DNA of 64,000 nt from Actinomadura terrae. Its GTDB lineage: Bacteria > Actinomycetota > Actinomycetes > Streptosporangiales > Streptosporangiaceae. Below are positions 17,025 to 25,895 of this stretch, one piece after another. The position numbers and the translations under genes were made by a program. A model generated the notes under the pieces. It was not told where the DNA came from and did no database searches. It was given only the letters and a program-made list of their open reading frames with translations. The DNA is taken from assembly GCF_022751215.1 (NCBI RefSeq), contig NZ_JAICDG010000006.1, positions 406,438 through 470,437 on the forward strand. Reading direction: 5' to 3'. Position 1 is the first letter of the stretch. Each line of letters starts with the position of its first letter.

Positions 17025-17762
17025 TCACCTCGCCAGCACGTCCAGGACGGTGTCGCGGAAGTGCGGGCCCCCGAGCACCTCGTGGTGCGCCCCGGGCACG
17101 GTGACCAGGCGGGCGCCGAGCGACCCGGCGAGGCCGTCGATTCCTCGTGTCAGCTCATCATTCTCGCCGACGACGAAGACGGGAAGAACCTTCGCATCCC
17201 AGGCGCCGCCCGCAAAGGGGGTGTCGCGGAGGCCTTCGACACACAGCGCGAGCCCGGGGGCGCGGTCGCCGTGCGCGGAGACCATGCCCGCGATCGCCGC
17301 GGTGAACGGGTCGGGGGCCTCCGCCCCCTCCTTGACGGCGCGGTGCAGGGCCTCGATGTCGACGGCGGTGAAGGGCTCCGCGGGGCTCAGCCCACCGAGG
17401 ACGCTGCGCTCCACCCGCTCCGGCGCGGCCTCGGCGACGGCCCACGCGACGCGGGCGCCGAGCGAGTAGCCGGCGATGTCGAACGTCGTGGCGCCGGCCG
17501 CGTCCAGGACGGCCAGCAGGTCGGCGGCCAGGGCCGGAGCGGTCGCCTCCGCGGCGGTCGCGGGGACCGGGCTCGCGCCGTGCCCGCGCAGGTCGGGGAT
17601 GATGACGGTGCGGCCGGCGGCCGTCAGCGCGGCGGCGAGGCCGGTGTCGATCCAGTCGCCGGCGCCGTCGGAGCCGAAGCCGTGGACGAGCAGCACCGGC
17701 GGCGCGTCGACGGGGGCGTCCGGGGTCAGCGTGCGCACGGCGAGACCTGCGGTGTCAGGCAT
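17025..17762 (-). CDS. Alpha/beta hydrolase
   Basis: 245 residues. It has the HGFG oxyanion loop (27-30), nucleophile S100 in GYSLGAR, an acidic residue in GENDEL and the late GAHHEVL histidine. AGGAGG ten bases before ATG 17762 gives the start; the frame extends upstream to 17807 without ribosome-site support. Its size and motifs match meta-cleavage-product hydrolases and esterases alike. It lies 50 bases upstream of the GntR gene on the same strand and is divergent from the FAH-RraA gene, so it probably belongs to the ring-cleavage pathway. Confidence 0.87.
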   Translation of the reverse strand: MPDTAGLAVRTLTPDAPVDAPPVLLVHGFGSDGAGDWIDTGLAAALTAAGRTVIIPDLRGHGASPVPATAAEATAPALAADLLAVLDAAGATTFDIAGYSLGARVAWAVAEAAPERVERSVLGGLSPAEPFTAVDIEALHRAVKEGAEAPDPFTAAIAGMVSAHGDRAPGLALCVEGLRDTPFAGGAWDAKVLPVFVVGENDELTRGIDGLAGSLGARLVTVPGAHHEVLGGPHFRDTVLDVLAR

Positions 17763-17790
17763 CCTACAAGCACCTCCTAGAGGATTTCGC

Positions 17791-17797
17791 ATACGAT
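17791..17797 (+). promoter_or_regulatory. Recurrent ATACGAT motif, site 3
   Basis: CGCATACGATTTGCG also shows an imperfect dyad (CGCA and TGCG). It lies 29 bases upstream of the alpha/beta hydrolase start, in the 203-base divergent gap before the FAH-RraA gene. Candidate GntR operator. Confidence 0.45.
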
Positions 17798-17903
17798 TTG
17801 CGATCATACTGTACGGAGACGCTCCGTCCCGTCGCGCGTACCCGCCTGGTTGGAACGATCGAAGTCACTCGCATTGCACCCTCGTCATCGTGCATGACTT
17901 CAT

Positions 17904-17910
17904 ATACGAT
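17904..17910 (+). promoter_or_regulatory. Recurrent ATACGAT motif, site 4
   Basis: TTCATATACGATTTACTC, 56 bases upstream of the GTG start at 17966. TACGAT could itself be the -10 box of the FAH-RraA operon. Candidate GntR operator. Confidence 0.45.
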
Positions 17911-17965
17911 TTACTCTGATCTCGTTCCGCGAGGTTTGCTTCCGTCCCCTCACAGGAGAGCTTCC

Positions 17966-19399
17966 GTGCCGCACCCGTTGGGCAACCGGCCCTCGAAGAT
18001 CATCGCCGTGCACCTCAACTTCCCGTCGCGGGCGAGGGAGCGCGGCAGGATTCCGGCCGAGCCCTCGTACTTCCTCAAGCCGCCGTCCTCGCTCGCCGGG
18101 ACCGGCGACCCGCTGGTCCGGCCGGCGGGCTGCGAGCTGATGACCTTCGAGGGCGAGATCGCCCTGGTCATCGGCCGCGAGGCGCGGCGGGTCTCCCCCG
18201 AGGACGCCTGGGAGCACGTCGCGTGGGTGACGGCGGCCAACGACGCGGGCGTGCACGACCTGCGCTACGCCGACCGGGGCTCCAACCTGCGCTCCAAGGG
18301 CTCGGACGGGTTCACCCCGATCGGCCCCCGGCTGCTGGACGCGCGGCGCCTCGACCCGGCCGCGCTGCGGGTGCGGACGTGGGTGAACGGCGAGGTGGTC
18401 CAAGACGACACGACCGACACGCTGCTGTTCCCGTTCGCGACGCTGGTCGCCGACCTGTCGCGGCTGGTGACGCTGGAGCCCGGCGACGTCATCCTGACCG
18501 GCACCCCCGGCGGCGCCTCGGTGGCCGCTCCCGGCGACACCGTCGAGGTCGAGGTCGGCACCGGCGAGGCCACCACCGGGCGGCTCAGCAACACGATCAC
18601 CGTCGCCGACCAGCCGCTGGCGACCTGGGGCGCGATGCCCCGCGTGGACGACGCCGTCCGCTCCGACGCCTGGGGCCCCTCCTTCACCCCCGAGCCCGCC
18701 CTGGACGCCGCGACCGCCGAGGCGCTGCGGGGGCTGTCGACCGCCACGCTCAGCTCCCAGCTCCGCAAGCGCGGCTTCCAGCACATGAGCATCGACGGCG
18801 TCCACCCGGCCGACGGCGCGGCGAAGATGGTCGGCACCGCGCACACGCTGCGGTACCTGCCGCTGCGCGAGGACCTGTTCAAGGCGCGCGGCGGCGGCAT
18901 GAACGCGCAGAAGCGCGCCATCGAGGAGCTGCGGCCCGGCCAGGTGCTGGTCATGGACGCGCGCCGGGACCCCTCGTCCGGCACGATCGGCGACATCCTC
19001 GCGCTGCGCGCCAAGGTGCGCGGCGCGGCCGGGGTGGTCACCGACGGCGGCCTGCGCGACAGCGCCACGGTCGCGGGCCTCGGGCTGCCGGTGTTCCACG
19101 CCGGCGCCCACCCCGCCGTGCTCGGCCGCCGCCACGTCCCGTGGGACACCGGCGTCCCGATCGCCTGCGGCGGCGCGCTGGTGCAGCCCGGCGACATCCT
19201 CGTCGGCGACCCCGACGGCGTCGTCGTGATCCCCCCGGACCTCGTCGCGGACCTCGTCGCGGACTCGGTCGAGCAGGAGGCGCAGGAACGTTTCATCACC
19301 GAGCGCGTCGCGGCCGGTGAGCCCGTCGAGGGCCTCTACCCGCTCGGCCCCCGCTGGCGCGAGGCCTACGACGCCTGGCGCCGCGAGGGCGGCCGCTGA
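17966..19399 (+). CDS. Fumarylacetoacetate-hydrolase-family domain fused to RraA-like aldolase/decarboxylase domain
   Basis: 477 residues, starting at GTG 17966 seven bases after AGGAG. Residues about 10-220 form a FAH-family domain (FEGEIALVIGREA, WVTAANDAGVHDLRY, GDVILTGTPGG), as in HpaG-type decarboxylase/isomerases. Residues about 245-440 form an RraA-like domain with the family signature DGGLRDS and GDPDGVVVIPPDL, as in 4-hydroxy-4-methyl-2-oxoglutarate aldolases. The fusion could decarboxylate or isomerise the ring-fission product and then cleave it. It heads a rightward operon with the DapA-type aldolase, aldehyde dehydrogenase and extradiol dioxygenase. Confidence 0.88.
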   Translation: MPHPLGNRPSKIIAVHLNFPSRARERGRIPAEPSYFLKPPSSLAGTGDPLVRPAGCELMTFEGEIALVIGREARRVSPEDAWEHVAWVTAANDAGVHDLRYADRGSNLRSKGSDGFTPIGPRLLDARRLDPAALRVRTWVNGEVVQDDTTDTLLFPFATLVADLSRLVTLEPGDVILTGTPGGASVAAPGDTVEVEVGTGEATTGRLSNTITVADQPLATWGAMPRVDDAVRSDAWGPSFTPEPALDAATAEALRGLSTATLSSQLRKRGFQHMSIDGVHPADGAAKMVGTAHTLRYLPLREDLFKARGGGMNAQKRAIEELRPGQVLVMDARRDPSSGTIGDILALRAKVRGAAGVVTDGGLRDSATVAGLGLPVFHAGAHPAVLGRRHVPWDTGVPIACGGALVQPGDILVGDPDGVVVIPPDLVADLVADSVEQEAQERFITERVAAGEPVEGLYPLGPRWREAYDAWRREGGR

Positions 19400-19445
19400 C
19401 CGGCCTCCCCTCCCCCACCGACCTTCCACCGACCGAGGAGCAGAC

Positions 19446-20366
19446 GTGAAGTTCCGCACCGACCCGTCCACGATCCGCGGGTCCATCGCGCCCGTCGTGA
19501 CCCCCTTCGCCGCCGACGGCGCCGTCGACCACGACGCGCTGCGCGGGCTGATCTGCTGGCAGCTGGAGTCCGGCTCGCACGGGATCTCGCTCGGCGGCTC
19601 CACCGGCGAGCCCAGCAGCCAGACCGTCGCCGAGCGGATCGCGGCCATCCGCACGGCGGCCGACGAGGTCGGCGACCGCGTCCCCTTCCTGCCCGGCACC
19701 GGATCGGCGAAGCTGGAGGAGACCCTGGAGGTCACCGCCGCCGCCCGCGACGCCGGCGCCGACGCCGCCCTGGTGATCACGCCGTACTACGCGCGGCCCA
19801 CCCAGGAGGCCCTCTACCAGTGGTACGCGACGGTCGCGCGCGAGTTCCCCGACCTGCCGCTGGTCGTCTACAACGTCCCGTCCCGGACGTCGGTGGACAT
19901 CGCGCCGGAGACGGTCCGCCGGCTGTTCACCGATTTCGACAACATCGTCGGGATCAAGGAGACCACCAAGGACTTCGAGCACTTCTCCCGCGTGCTGCAC
20001 GCGTGCGGGCCCGAGCTGCTCGTGTGGTCGGGGATCGAGCTGCTGTGCCTGCCGCTGCTCGCCCTCGGCGGCGCCGGGTTCGTCAGCGCCGTCGCCAACC
20101 TCGCGCCCGCCGCCGTCGCCCGGATGTACGAGCTGTGGACGGCCGGGGACCAGGAGGGCGCCCGCGACCTGCACTACCGGCTGCACCCGCTCGTGGACCT
20201 GCTGTTCGTCGAGACCAACCCGGCGCCCGCCAAGTGGGTGCTGGAGCAGCGCGGCCGGATCCCCTCGGGGCACGTCCGGCCGCCGCTCGCCGCACCGTCC
20301 GAGCAAGCCCTCGTGCGCATCCGCGCACTGCTCGACCAGGGCGGCGACCTCGCCGCGGGCATCTGA
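19446..20366 (+). CDS. DapA-superfamily aldolase (dihydrodipicolinate synthase-like)
   Basis: 306 residues, starting at GTG 19446 after GAGGAG. It has GSTGE (51-55), Y142 in YNVPSRT and Schiff-base K171 in GIKETTKD, the class I aldolase set. Within a ring-cleavage operon it is more likely a pyruvate lyase or hydratase-aldolase acting on a late intermediate than a lysine-biosynthesis enzyme. The active-site carboxylate-binding residues differ between those uses and I cannot assign the substrate. Confidence 0.9.
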   Translation: MKFRTDPSTIRGSIAPVVTPFAADGAVDHDALRGLICWQLESGSHGISLGGSTGEPSSQTVAERIAAIRTAADEVGDRVPFLPGTGSAKLEETLEVTAAARDAGADAALVITPYYARPTQEALYQWYATVAREFPDLPLVVYNVPSRTSVDIAPETVRRLFTDFDNIVGIKETTKDFEHFSRVLHACGPELLVWSGIELLCLPLLALGGAGFVSAVANLAPAAVARMYELWTAGDQEGARDLHYRLHPLVDLLFVETNPAPAKWVLEQRGRIPSGHVRPPLAAPSEQALVRIRALLDQGGDLAAGI

Positions 20367-20410
20367 CCCGCGGCCGCGCCGTCCCGCCACCGAACCGGAA
20401 GAGAGCATCG

Positions 20411-21907
20411 ATGCCCGTCCCCTCTGCACCCGCCCGCCCCGACGGCCTGCCGGAGCACATCCGGCACTGGATCGGCGGCGAGTTCGCCGACAGCGCCGGC
20501 GGAGCGGTCTTCGACGTCATTGACCCCGTCTCCAACACCCGCTACGCCACCGCGTCGGCGGGCGGCCCCGCCGACGTGGACAAGGCCGTCGCCGCGGCCC
20601 GCGCCGCCTTCCCCGCCTGGGCGGCCCTCGGCAACCGGGAGCGGGCGAACATCCTGACCCGCATCGCCGACGCCGTCGAGGCGCGCGAGGACCGGCTCGC
20701 CGAGTTCGAGTCGTTCGACTCCGGGCTGCCGATCACCCAGGCGCGCGGCCAGGCCCGCCGCGCCGCCGAGAACTTCCGCTACTTCGCCGACGTGATCGTC
20801 GCGCTCGGCGAGGAGGCGTTCCGGGTCGGCGATCAACAGCTCAACTACGTCGTGCGCACCCCGGCGGGCGTGGCCGGGCTGATCACGCCGTGGAACACCC
20901 CGTTCATGCTGGAGAGCTGGAAGCTCGCCCCGGCGATCGCGTCGGGCTGCACGCTCGTGCTCAAGCCCGCCGAGTGGACGCCGCTGTCGGCGGGCCTGTG
21001 GCCGGAGATCTTCACCGAGGCGGGCGTCCCGGCGGGCGTGGTCAACATCGTGCACGGCATCGGCGAGGAGGCGGGGCAGGCCCTCGTCGACCACCCGGAC
21101 GTGCCGCTGCTGTCGTTCACCGGCTCCACCGACACCGGCCGGCACATCATGCGCTGCTCCGCGGACGGCCTGAAGGCGCTGTCCATGGAGCTCGGCGGCA
21201 AGTCGCCCGTCGTGGTGTTCGCCGACGCCGACCTGGACGCGGCGCTCGACTCGGTGATCTTCGGGGTGTTCTCGCTGAACGGCGAGCGCTGCACGGCGGG
21301 CTCCCGCGTGCTGGTGGAGCGCCCCGTCTACGAGGAGTTCACCCGCCGGCTCGCCGAGCGGGCCGAGAAGGTGCGGGTCGGGCCGCCGTCGGACCCGGCG
21401 ACCGAGGTCGGCGCGCTCGTCCACCCCGAGCACTACGCCCGGGTGCTGGAGTACGTGGAGATCGGGCAGCGGGAGGCCAAGCTGGTCGCGGGCGGCGAGC
21501 GCCCCGCGCACCTGCCGGAGGGCAACTACCTCCAGCCCACCGTGTTCAGCGACGTCCCCCGGGACGCGCGGATCTTCCAGGAGGAGATCTTCGGGCCGGT
21601 TGTGGCCGTCGCCGCGTTCGACGGCGAGGACGAGGCGATCGACCTGGCCAACGCCACCCGCTACGGCCTCGCCGCCTACGTGTGGACGAGCGACCTGCGA
21701 CGGGGCCACCGCATCGCGCACGCCGTCCAGTCGGGTATGGTCTGGGTCAATTCGCACAACGTCCGTGACCTGCGCACTCCCTTCGGCGGTGTGAAGGACT
21801 CGGGACTCGGACGCGAGGGCGGCGCGCACAGCATCGACTTCTTCTCCGAGTCCAAGATCGTGCACGTCATGCTGGGCGAGGTGCACACGCCCCGCTTCGG
21901 CGCCTAG
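20411..21907 (+). CDS. Aldehyde dehydrogenase, HpaE-like semialdehyde dehydrogenase
   Basis: 498 residues. The NAD loop is FTGSTDTG (237-244), the general base is E260 (ELGGKS), the nucleophile is C294 (NGERCTAGSR), and N162 is in PWNTPF. Placed between the aldolase and the homoprotocatechuate-dioxygenase-like gene, it most likely oxidises a carboxymethyl-hydroxymuconate-type semialdehyde. It lies 8 bases before the dioxygenase gene. Confidence 0.92.
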   Translation: MPVPSAPARPDGLPEHIRHWIGGEFADSAGGAVFDVIDPVSNTRYATASAGGPADVDKAVAAARAAFPAWAALGNRERANILTRIADAVEAREDRLAEFESFDSGLPITQARGQARRAAENFRYFADVIVALGEEAFRVGDQQLNYVVRTPAGVAGLITPWNTPFMLESWKLAPAIASGCTLVLKPAEWTPLSAGLWPEIFTEAGVPAGVVNIVHGIGEEAGQALVDHPDVPLLSFTGSTDTGRHIMRCSADGLKALSMELGGKSPVVVFADADLDAALDSVIFGVFSLNGERCTAGSRVLVERPVYEEFTRRLAERAEKVRVGPPSDPATEVGALVHPEHYARVLEYVEIGQREAKLVAGGERPAHLPEGNYLQPTVFSDVPRDARIFQEEIFGPVVAVAAFDGEDEAIDLANATRYGLAAYVWTSDLRRGHRIAHAVQSGMVWVNSHNVRDLRTPFGGVKDSGLGREGGAHSIDFFSESKIVHVMLGEVHTPRFGA

Positions 21908-21915
21908 GAGCACCC

Positions 21916-22929
21916 ATGAGCACACCTCCCGACGTCATCCGCTCCGCCTACACGCAGCTCGCGGTGACGGACCTGGCGAAGTCCCGCTGGTTCTGGGTCG
22001 ACATGCTGGGCCTGCACGTCCAGCACGAGGACGCCGAGACCCTCTACCTGCGCGGCACGGACGAGCTGACCCACCACTCCCTGGTGCTGCGGGCCGGGCC
22101 GGTCGCCGCGCTGGACCACCTCGCCTACCGGGTGCGCGCCCCCGAGGACGTCGACCGGGCCGAGCGGTTCTTCACCGAGCTCGGGCGGCCCGTCCGGCGC
22201 GTCCCGGCGGGGACGGGCACGCACGGCGTCGGCGACGCGGTCCGGGTCGTGGACCCGCTCGGCTTCACCGTGGAGTTCTTCCACGACATCGCCCGCGGGG
22301 AGCGCCTCATCCAGCGCTACGACCTGCACAAGGGCGCCCAGATCGCCCGGCTGGACCACTTCAACATCTGCACGCCCGACATCCCCGCCGCCTACGACCA
22401 CTACCGCTCGCTCGGCTTCGGCTGCTCGGAGACGATCGAGGGCGACGAGCACGAGCTGTACGCGGCCTGGATGTTCCGCAAGCAGACCGTGCACGACGTG
22501 GCCTTCACCGGCGGCGCGGGCCCCCGCCTGCACCACATCGGCATGGCCACGCACGAGTCGCACCAGGTGCTGCGCACCGCCGACATCTTCGGGTCGCTCG
22601 GCAAGGAGCACCACATCGAGCGGGGGCCGGGGCGGCACGGGGTGTCCAACGCCTTCTACGTCTACCTGCGCGACCCCGACGGGCACCGGGTGGAGATCTA
22701 CACCTCCGACTACTACACCGGCGACCCCGACCACGAGACGTACCGGTGGAACGTGCACGACGACCGCCGCCGCGACTTCTGGGGCAACGCGGTGATCGAG
22801 TCCTGGTACAAGGAGGCCTCCCCCGTCCTCGACCTGGACGGCCGCATCCAGCCGATCTCCGAGGCCGCGCTGGACGAGTCCGCCGTCCAGGTCGGCGCCG
22901 ACGGGCTCGGCATCGTCGAGCCGTCCTGA
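21916..22929 (+). CDS. Extradiol ring-cleavage dioxygenase, homoprotocatechuate 2,3-dioxygenase type
   Basis: 337 residues with two vicinal-oxygen-chelate domains. The metal triad is H148 (LDHFNI), H207 (LHHIGM) and E260 (RVEIYTSDYY). The spacings of 59 and 53 residues equal those of the known iron homoprotocatechuate dioxygenase (H155, H214, E267). It opens a catechol ring bearing a carboxylated side chain. It is the last gene of the rightward operon and is followed by a strong terminator. It anchors the interpretation of the 4-23 kb region as an aromatic meta-cleavage pathway. Confidence 0.93.
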   Translation: MSTPPDVIRSAYTQLAVTDLAKSRWFWVDMLGLHVQHEDAETLYLRGTDELTHHSLVLRAGPVAALDHLAYRVRAPEDVDRAERFFTELGRPVRRVPAGTGTHGVGDAVRVVDPLGFTVEFFHDIARGERLIQRYDLHKGAQIARLDHFNICTPDIPAAYDHYRSLGFGCSETIEGDEHELYAAWMFRKQTVHDVAFTGGAGPRLHHIGMATHESHQVLRTADIFGSLGKEHHIERGPGRHGVSNAFYVYLRDPDGHRVEIYTSDYYTGDPDHETYRWNVHDDRRRDFWGNAVIESWYKEASPVLDLDGRIQPISEAALDESAVQVGADGLGIVEPS

Positions 22930-22951
22930 CCCACCCGCTCCCCATCAGACA

Positions 22952-22982
22952 ACCCGGTCCCGCAGGATGTGCGGGGCCGGGT
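22952..22982. terminator. Bidirectional hairpin terminator
   Basis: A 13-bp stem (ACCCGGTCCCGCA with its partner; one G-T pair) and a 5-base loop, between the convergent ends of the dioxygenase and XRE regulator genes. Confidence 0.85.
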
Positions 22983-22999
22983 CTCCACTTTCCGGTCCG

Positions 23000-23788
23000 C
23001 TAGCCGTCGCGGAGCAGTTCCAGCGCCCGCCGCGACGGCGATCCCGGCGCGGCCGTGTACAGGACGACCCGCTGGTCGAGCCCCGGCACCGGCAGGATCT
23101 CGCAGTCCAGCTCCAGCTCCCCCACGACCGGGTGGACGGCGCGCTTGGTCAGCGTCCGCTGCACCTCGACCTCGCGGGCCGCCCACAGCGCGGCGAACTC
23201 GGGGCTGGCCGCCGACAGCTCGTCCACGATCTCCCGCACGCCCGGGTCGTCCGGGTAGCGGCCGCTCGCGCGCAGGTCCGCGACGCATCTGCGGGCCAGC
23301 GCGCGCCTGTCGTCGCGCAGCGGGCCGGAGAACAGCCAGCGCAGCGTGTTGCGCCGCTCGGCCGGCACGCCGGCGAGGTCGCCGATCAGTGCGGTGAGCA
23401 TCCGGTTCCAGGCCAGCACGTCGTAGCACGCGTTGATCACCATGGCGGGGACGGCGTCGAGCCGCTCCAGCAGCCGCAGGACGTTGCCCGGCACCTCCCG
23501 GGACGGGCGCGGCGGCGGGCGTCCCGCGAAGCCCAGCAGGTAGTCGGCCTCGTCGCCCGACAGCCGCAGCGCGCGGCCGAGCGCGGTGAGCACCTGCCCG
23601 GACGGCCGCGGCCCTCGGCCCTGCTCCAGCCGGACGTAGTAGTCGACCGAGATGCCCGCCAGCAGCGCGACCTCCTCGCGCCGCAGCCCAGGGGTCTGCC
23701 GCCGCCCGCCGGGCGCGAGACCAGCCGCGCGCGGATCGGCGCGCTCCCGCCGGCTCCGCAGGAACCCCGCCAGCTCGCCCCTGTCCAT
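23000..23788 (-). CDS. XRE-family regulator with MmyB-like ligand-binding domain
   Basis: 262 residues. The N-terminal helix-turn-helix (about 5-75) contains TPGLRREEVALLAGISVDYYVRLE. The C-terminal MmyB-like domain has VINACYDVLAWNRMLTALIGD and ERRNTLRWLF. This family often controls an adjacent divergent oxidoreductase. The partner here is the NmrA-like gene at 23882, 93 bases away. Confidence 0.9.
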   Translation of the reverse strand: MDRGELAGFLRSRRERADPRAAGLAPGGRRQTPGLRREEVALLAGISVDYYVRLEQGRGPRPSGQVLTALGRALRLSGDEADYLLGFAGRPPPRPSREVPGNVLRLLERLDAVPAMVINACYDVLAWNRMLTALIGDLAGVPAERRNTLRWLFSGPLRDDRRALARRCVADLRASGRYPDDPGVREIVDELSAASPEFAALWAAREVEVQRTLTKRAVHPVVGELELDCEILPVPGLDQRVVLYTAAPGSPSRRALELLRDG

Positions 23789-23881
23789 CCGCCCATTCTG
23801 CCCCCGCCGGGGGTGGTATCGCGGGTCCCAGGCCCGGCCGTGCCTACCCCGCCCGCGCCGGACGGCGGCAGCCTGGGGGCC

Positions 23882-24712
23882 ATGACGATCCTGGTCACCG
23901 GAGCGCGCGGGAAGATCGCGCGGAGCCTCGTCCACCGGCTGCTGGAGGGGGGTCACGACGTCCGCGCGGCGGGGCGCGACCCGTCCGCCGCAAGCCTTCC
24001 GCCGGGGGTGGAAGTGGTCGCGGCCGATCTCGCCGACCCCGGCACGCTCGGCCCGGCGCTCAAGGGCGCCCGCAAGGTGTTCGCCTACGCCGACCGGGGC
24101 GGCCTGGACGGCTTCGCCCGGGCCGCCGCCGAGGCGGGGGCCGAGCACATCGTGTTGCTGTCCGCCGTGGGCGCGTCCGCGTCCTCGGCCGACCCGATCG
24201 CCCGGATGCACAGCGCCGCCGAGCGGGCCGTCGCCGCCTCGGGGGTCCCGTGGACGTTCCTGCGCGCGGGCGGGTTCGCGTCCAACACCCTTCAGTGGGC
24301 CGGGACGATCCGCGCGGCGGGCGTGGTCCGCGACCCGTTCCCCGAGTCGCGGTCGGCGCCCGTCCACGAGGCGGACGTCGCGGCAGTGGCCCTGGCCGTC
24401 CTCACCGGCACCGGGCGGCACGGCGGCACGCCGGTCCTGACCGGCCCCGAGACGCTGACGCGCCGCAGGCAGGCCGAGCTGATCGGCGAGGCGCTCGGCC
24501 GCCGCCTGGGCTTCGAGATCCAGGATCTGGACGAATACCGCCGCGACCTGGCGCGGTGGGGGCCGCCCGAGGTGGCCGAGGCGCTCGTCCGGCATGCCGC
24601 AGACGCGGTGCACGCGCCGCTCCCGCCGACCGGGGCCGTCGAGGAGATCACCGGACGCCCGGCCCGGACGTTCGCCGCGTGGGCCCGCGACCACCGGGGC
24701 GACTTCGCCTGA
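23882..24712 (+). CDS. NmrA-like NAD(P)-binding protein
   Basis: 276 residues of the atypical SDR family. The nucleotide-binding loop is TGARGKIA (6-13), followed by HIVLLSAVG and PWTFLRAGGF. No Tyr-x3-Lys catalytic pair is seen, so it may be an NAD(P)H quinone reductase or a redox sensor, as in the QorB/NmrA group. It is divergent from the XRE regulator. Its end lies 4 bases from the convergent dinB stop. Confidence 0.87.
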   Translation: MTILVTGARGKIARSLVHRLLEGGHDVRAAGRDPSAASLPPGVEVVAADLADPGTLGPALKGARKVFAYADRGGLDGFARAAAEAGAEHIVLLSAVGASASSADPIARMHSAAERAVAASGVPWTFLRAGGFASNTLQWAGTIRAAGVVRDPFPESRSAPVHEADVAAVALAVLTGTGRHGGTPVLTGPETLTRRRQAELIGEALGRRLGFEIQDLDEYRRDLARWGPPEVAEALVRHAADAVHAPLPPTGAVEEITGRPARTFAAWARDHRGDFA

Positions 24713-24716
24713 CGCC

Positions 24717-25895
24717 TCAGTCGGGGAGCATCGGCATCTGCGGTCCCGGGTCGTGGCCCAGCAGCACCGCCCGGGTGATCGCGGAGGAGCCGAACCGGTC
24801 CCGGACGCCGTCCACCGCCGCGTCCACCGCGCGGCCCCGCTCGAAGGGCAGCGCGAGCTGGACGGCCCGGTCGTCGTGCAGGCTCGCGAGCGACGCGCCC
24901 AGCAGCGTCAGGCCCCGGCTCTCGATCATCGGCGCGGCCGCCGCGAGCAGGCCGCGCAGCACGTCGAGGATCACCGGGGTCTCGGCGGTGGCCTGCGGGA
25001 GCGTCCGCGAGCGGCTCGCCCGGGCGAAGTCGCCGAACCGCACCCGGAGCGTGACCGTGCGGCAGACCCGGTGCGCCTTCCGCAGCCGCCCGCCGAGCCG
25101 GTCGGCGAGGCCCACGAGGATGACGTCCAGCTCCTCGGGCGTGCGGGGGCGGTTCCCGAGCGCCCGCTGGGCGCCGATGGAGCGGCGCCGGGCCCCGGTG
25201 CGCACCGGGCGCGGGTCGCGGCCCCGCGCGAGCGCGTGCAGGTGGCGGCCCGCGCCGGGGCCGAGCAGCGCGACCAGCGCGGCCTCGGGCATGTCCGCCA
25301 CGCCGCCGACCGTGGTGATCCCGTAGCCGGCGAGCCTGGCGGCGGTGGCGGGCCCGACGCCCCACAGCCGCCGGACCGGCAGCGGGCGCAGGAACTCCAG
25401 TTCGCCGTCCGGCGGGACGACGAGCAGCCCGTCGGGCTTGGCGACGCCGCTGGCCACCTTGGCGAGGAACTTGGTCCGCGCGACCCCGACCGTGATCGGC
25501 AGCCCGACCTCCCCGGCGACCTCCCGCCGCAGCCGGGCCGCGACCGCGTCGGGGGCCGCCGCCAGCCCGCCGACATCGAGGAACGCCTCGTCGATCGACA
25601 ACCCCTCCACCAGCGGCGTCGTCGCCCGGAACAGCGCGAACACCGCCCTGCTCGCCGCGCTGTAGGCGGCCATCCGGGGCCGGACCACGACCGCGCGCGG
25701 GCACAGCCGCCGGGCCTGGCCGCCGCTCATCGCGGTCCGCACCCCGAACGCCTTGGCCTCGTAGCTGGCCGCCAGCACCACGCCGCCACCCACGATCACC
25801 GGCCGGCCCCGCAGGGCGGGGTCGTCGCGCTGCTCGACCGAGGCATAGAAGGCGTCCAGGTCGGCGTGCAGGATCGTGGGCGCGGACACGAACAT
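24717..25895 (-). CDS. dinB: DNA polymerase IV (Y-family translesion polymerase)
   Basis: 392 residues. Catalytic acidic residues are in HADLDAFYASVE and SIDEAFLDV; the fingers motif is ASYEAKAFGV and the HhH region contains LWGVGPATAARLAGYGI. It ends QMPMLPD, without a clear QLxLF beta-clamp peptide at the very end, although QLALPF near 325 is clamp-like. The ATG lies inside a perfect LexA box and no Shine-Dalgarno precedes it, so translation may be leaderless. It also lies 20 bases downstream of the MerR gene and could be read through from that operon. Confidence 0.93.
   Translation of the reverse strand: MFVSAPTILHADLDAFYASVEQRDDPALRGRPVIVGGGVVLAASYEAKAFGVRTAMSGGQARRLCPRAVVVRPRMAAYSAASRAVFALFRATTPLVEGLSIDEAFLDVGGLAAAPDAVAARLRREVAGEVGLPITVGVARTKFLAKVASGVAKPDGLLVVPPDGELEFLRPLPVRRLWGVGPATAARLAGYGITTVGGVADMPEAALVALLGPGAGRHLHALARGRDPRPVRTGARRRSIGAQRALGNRPRTPEELDVILVGLADRLGGRLRKAHRVCRTVTLRVRFGDFARASRSRTLPQATAETPVILDVLRGLLAAAAPMIESRGLTLLGASLASLHDDRAVQLALPFERGRAVDAAVDGVRDRFGSSAITRAVLLGHDPGPQMPMLPD

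Noticed and set aside
19446..20366. Annotation as dapA of lysine biosynthesis
   Set aside because: It sits in a ring-cleavage operon with GntR-type context; the superfamily includes many pyruvate-dependent lyases.
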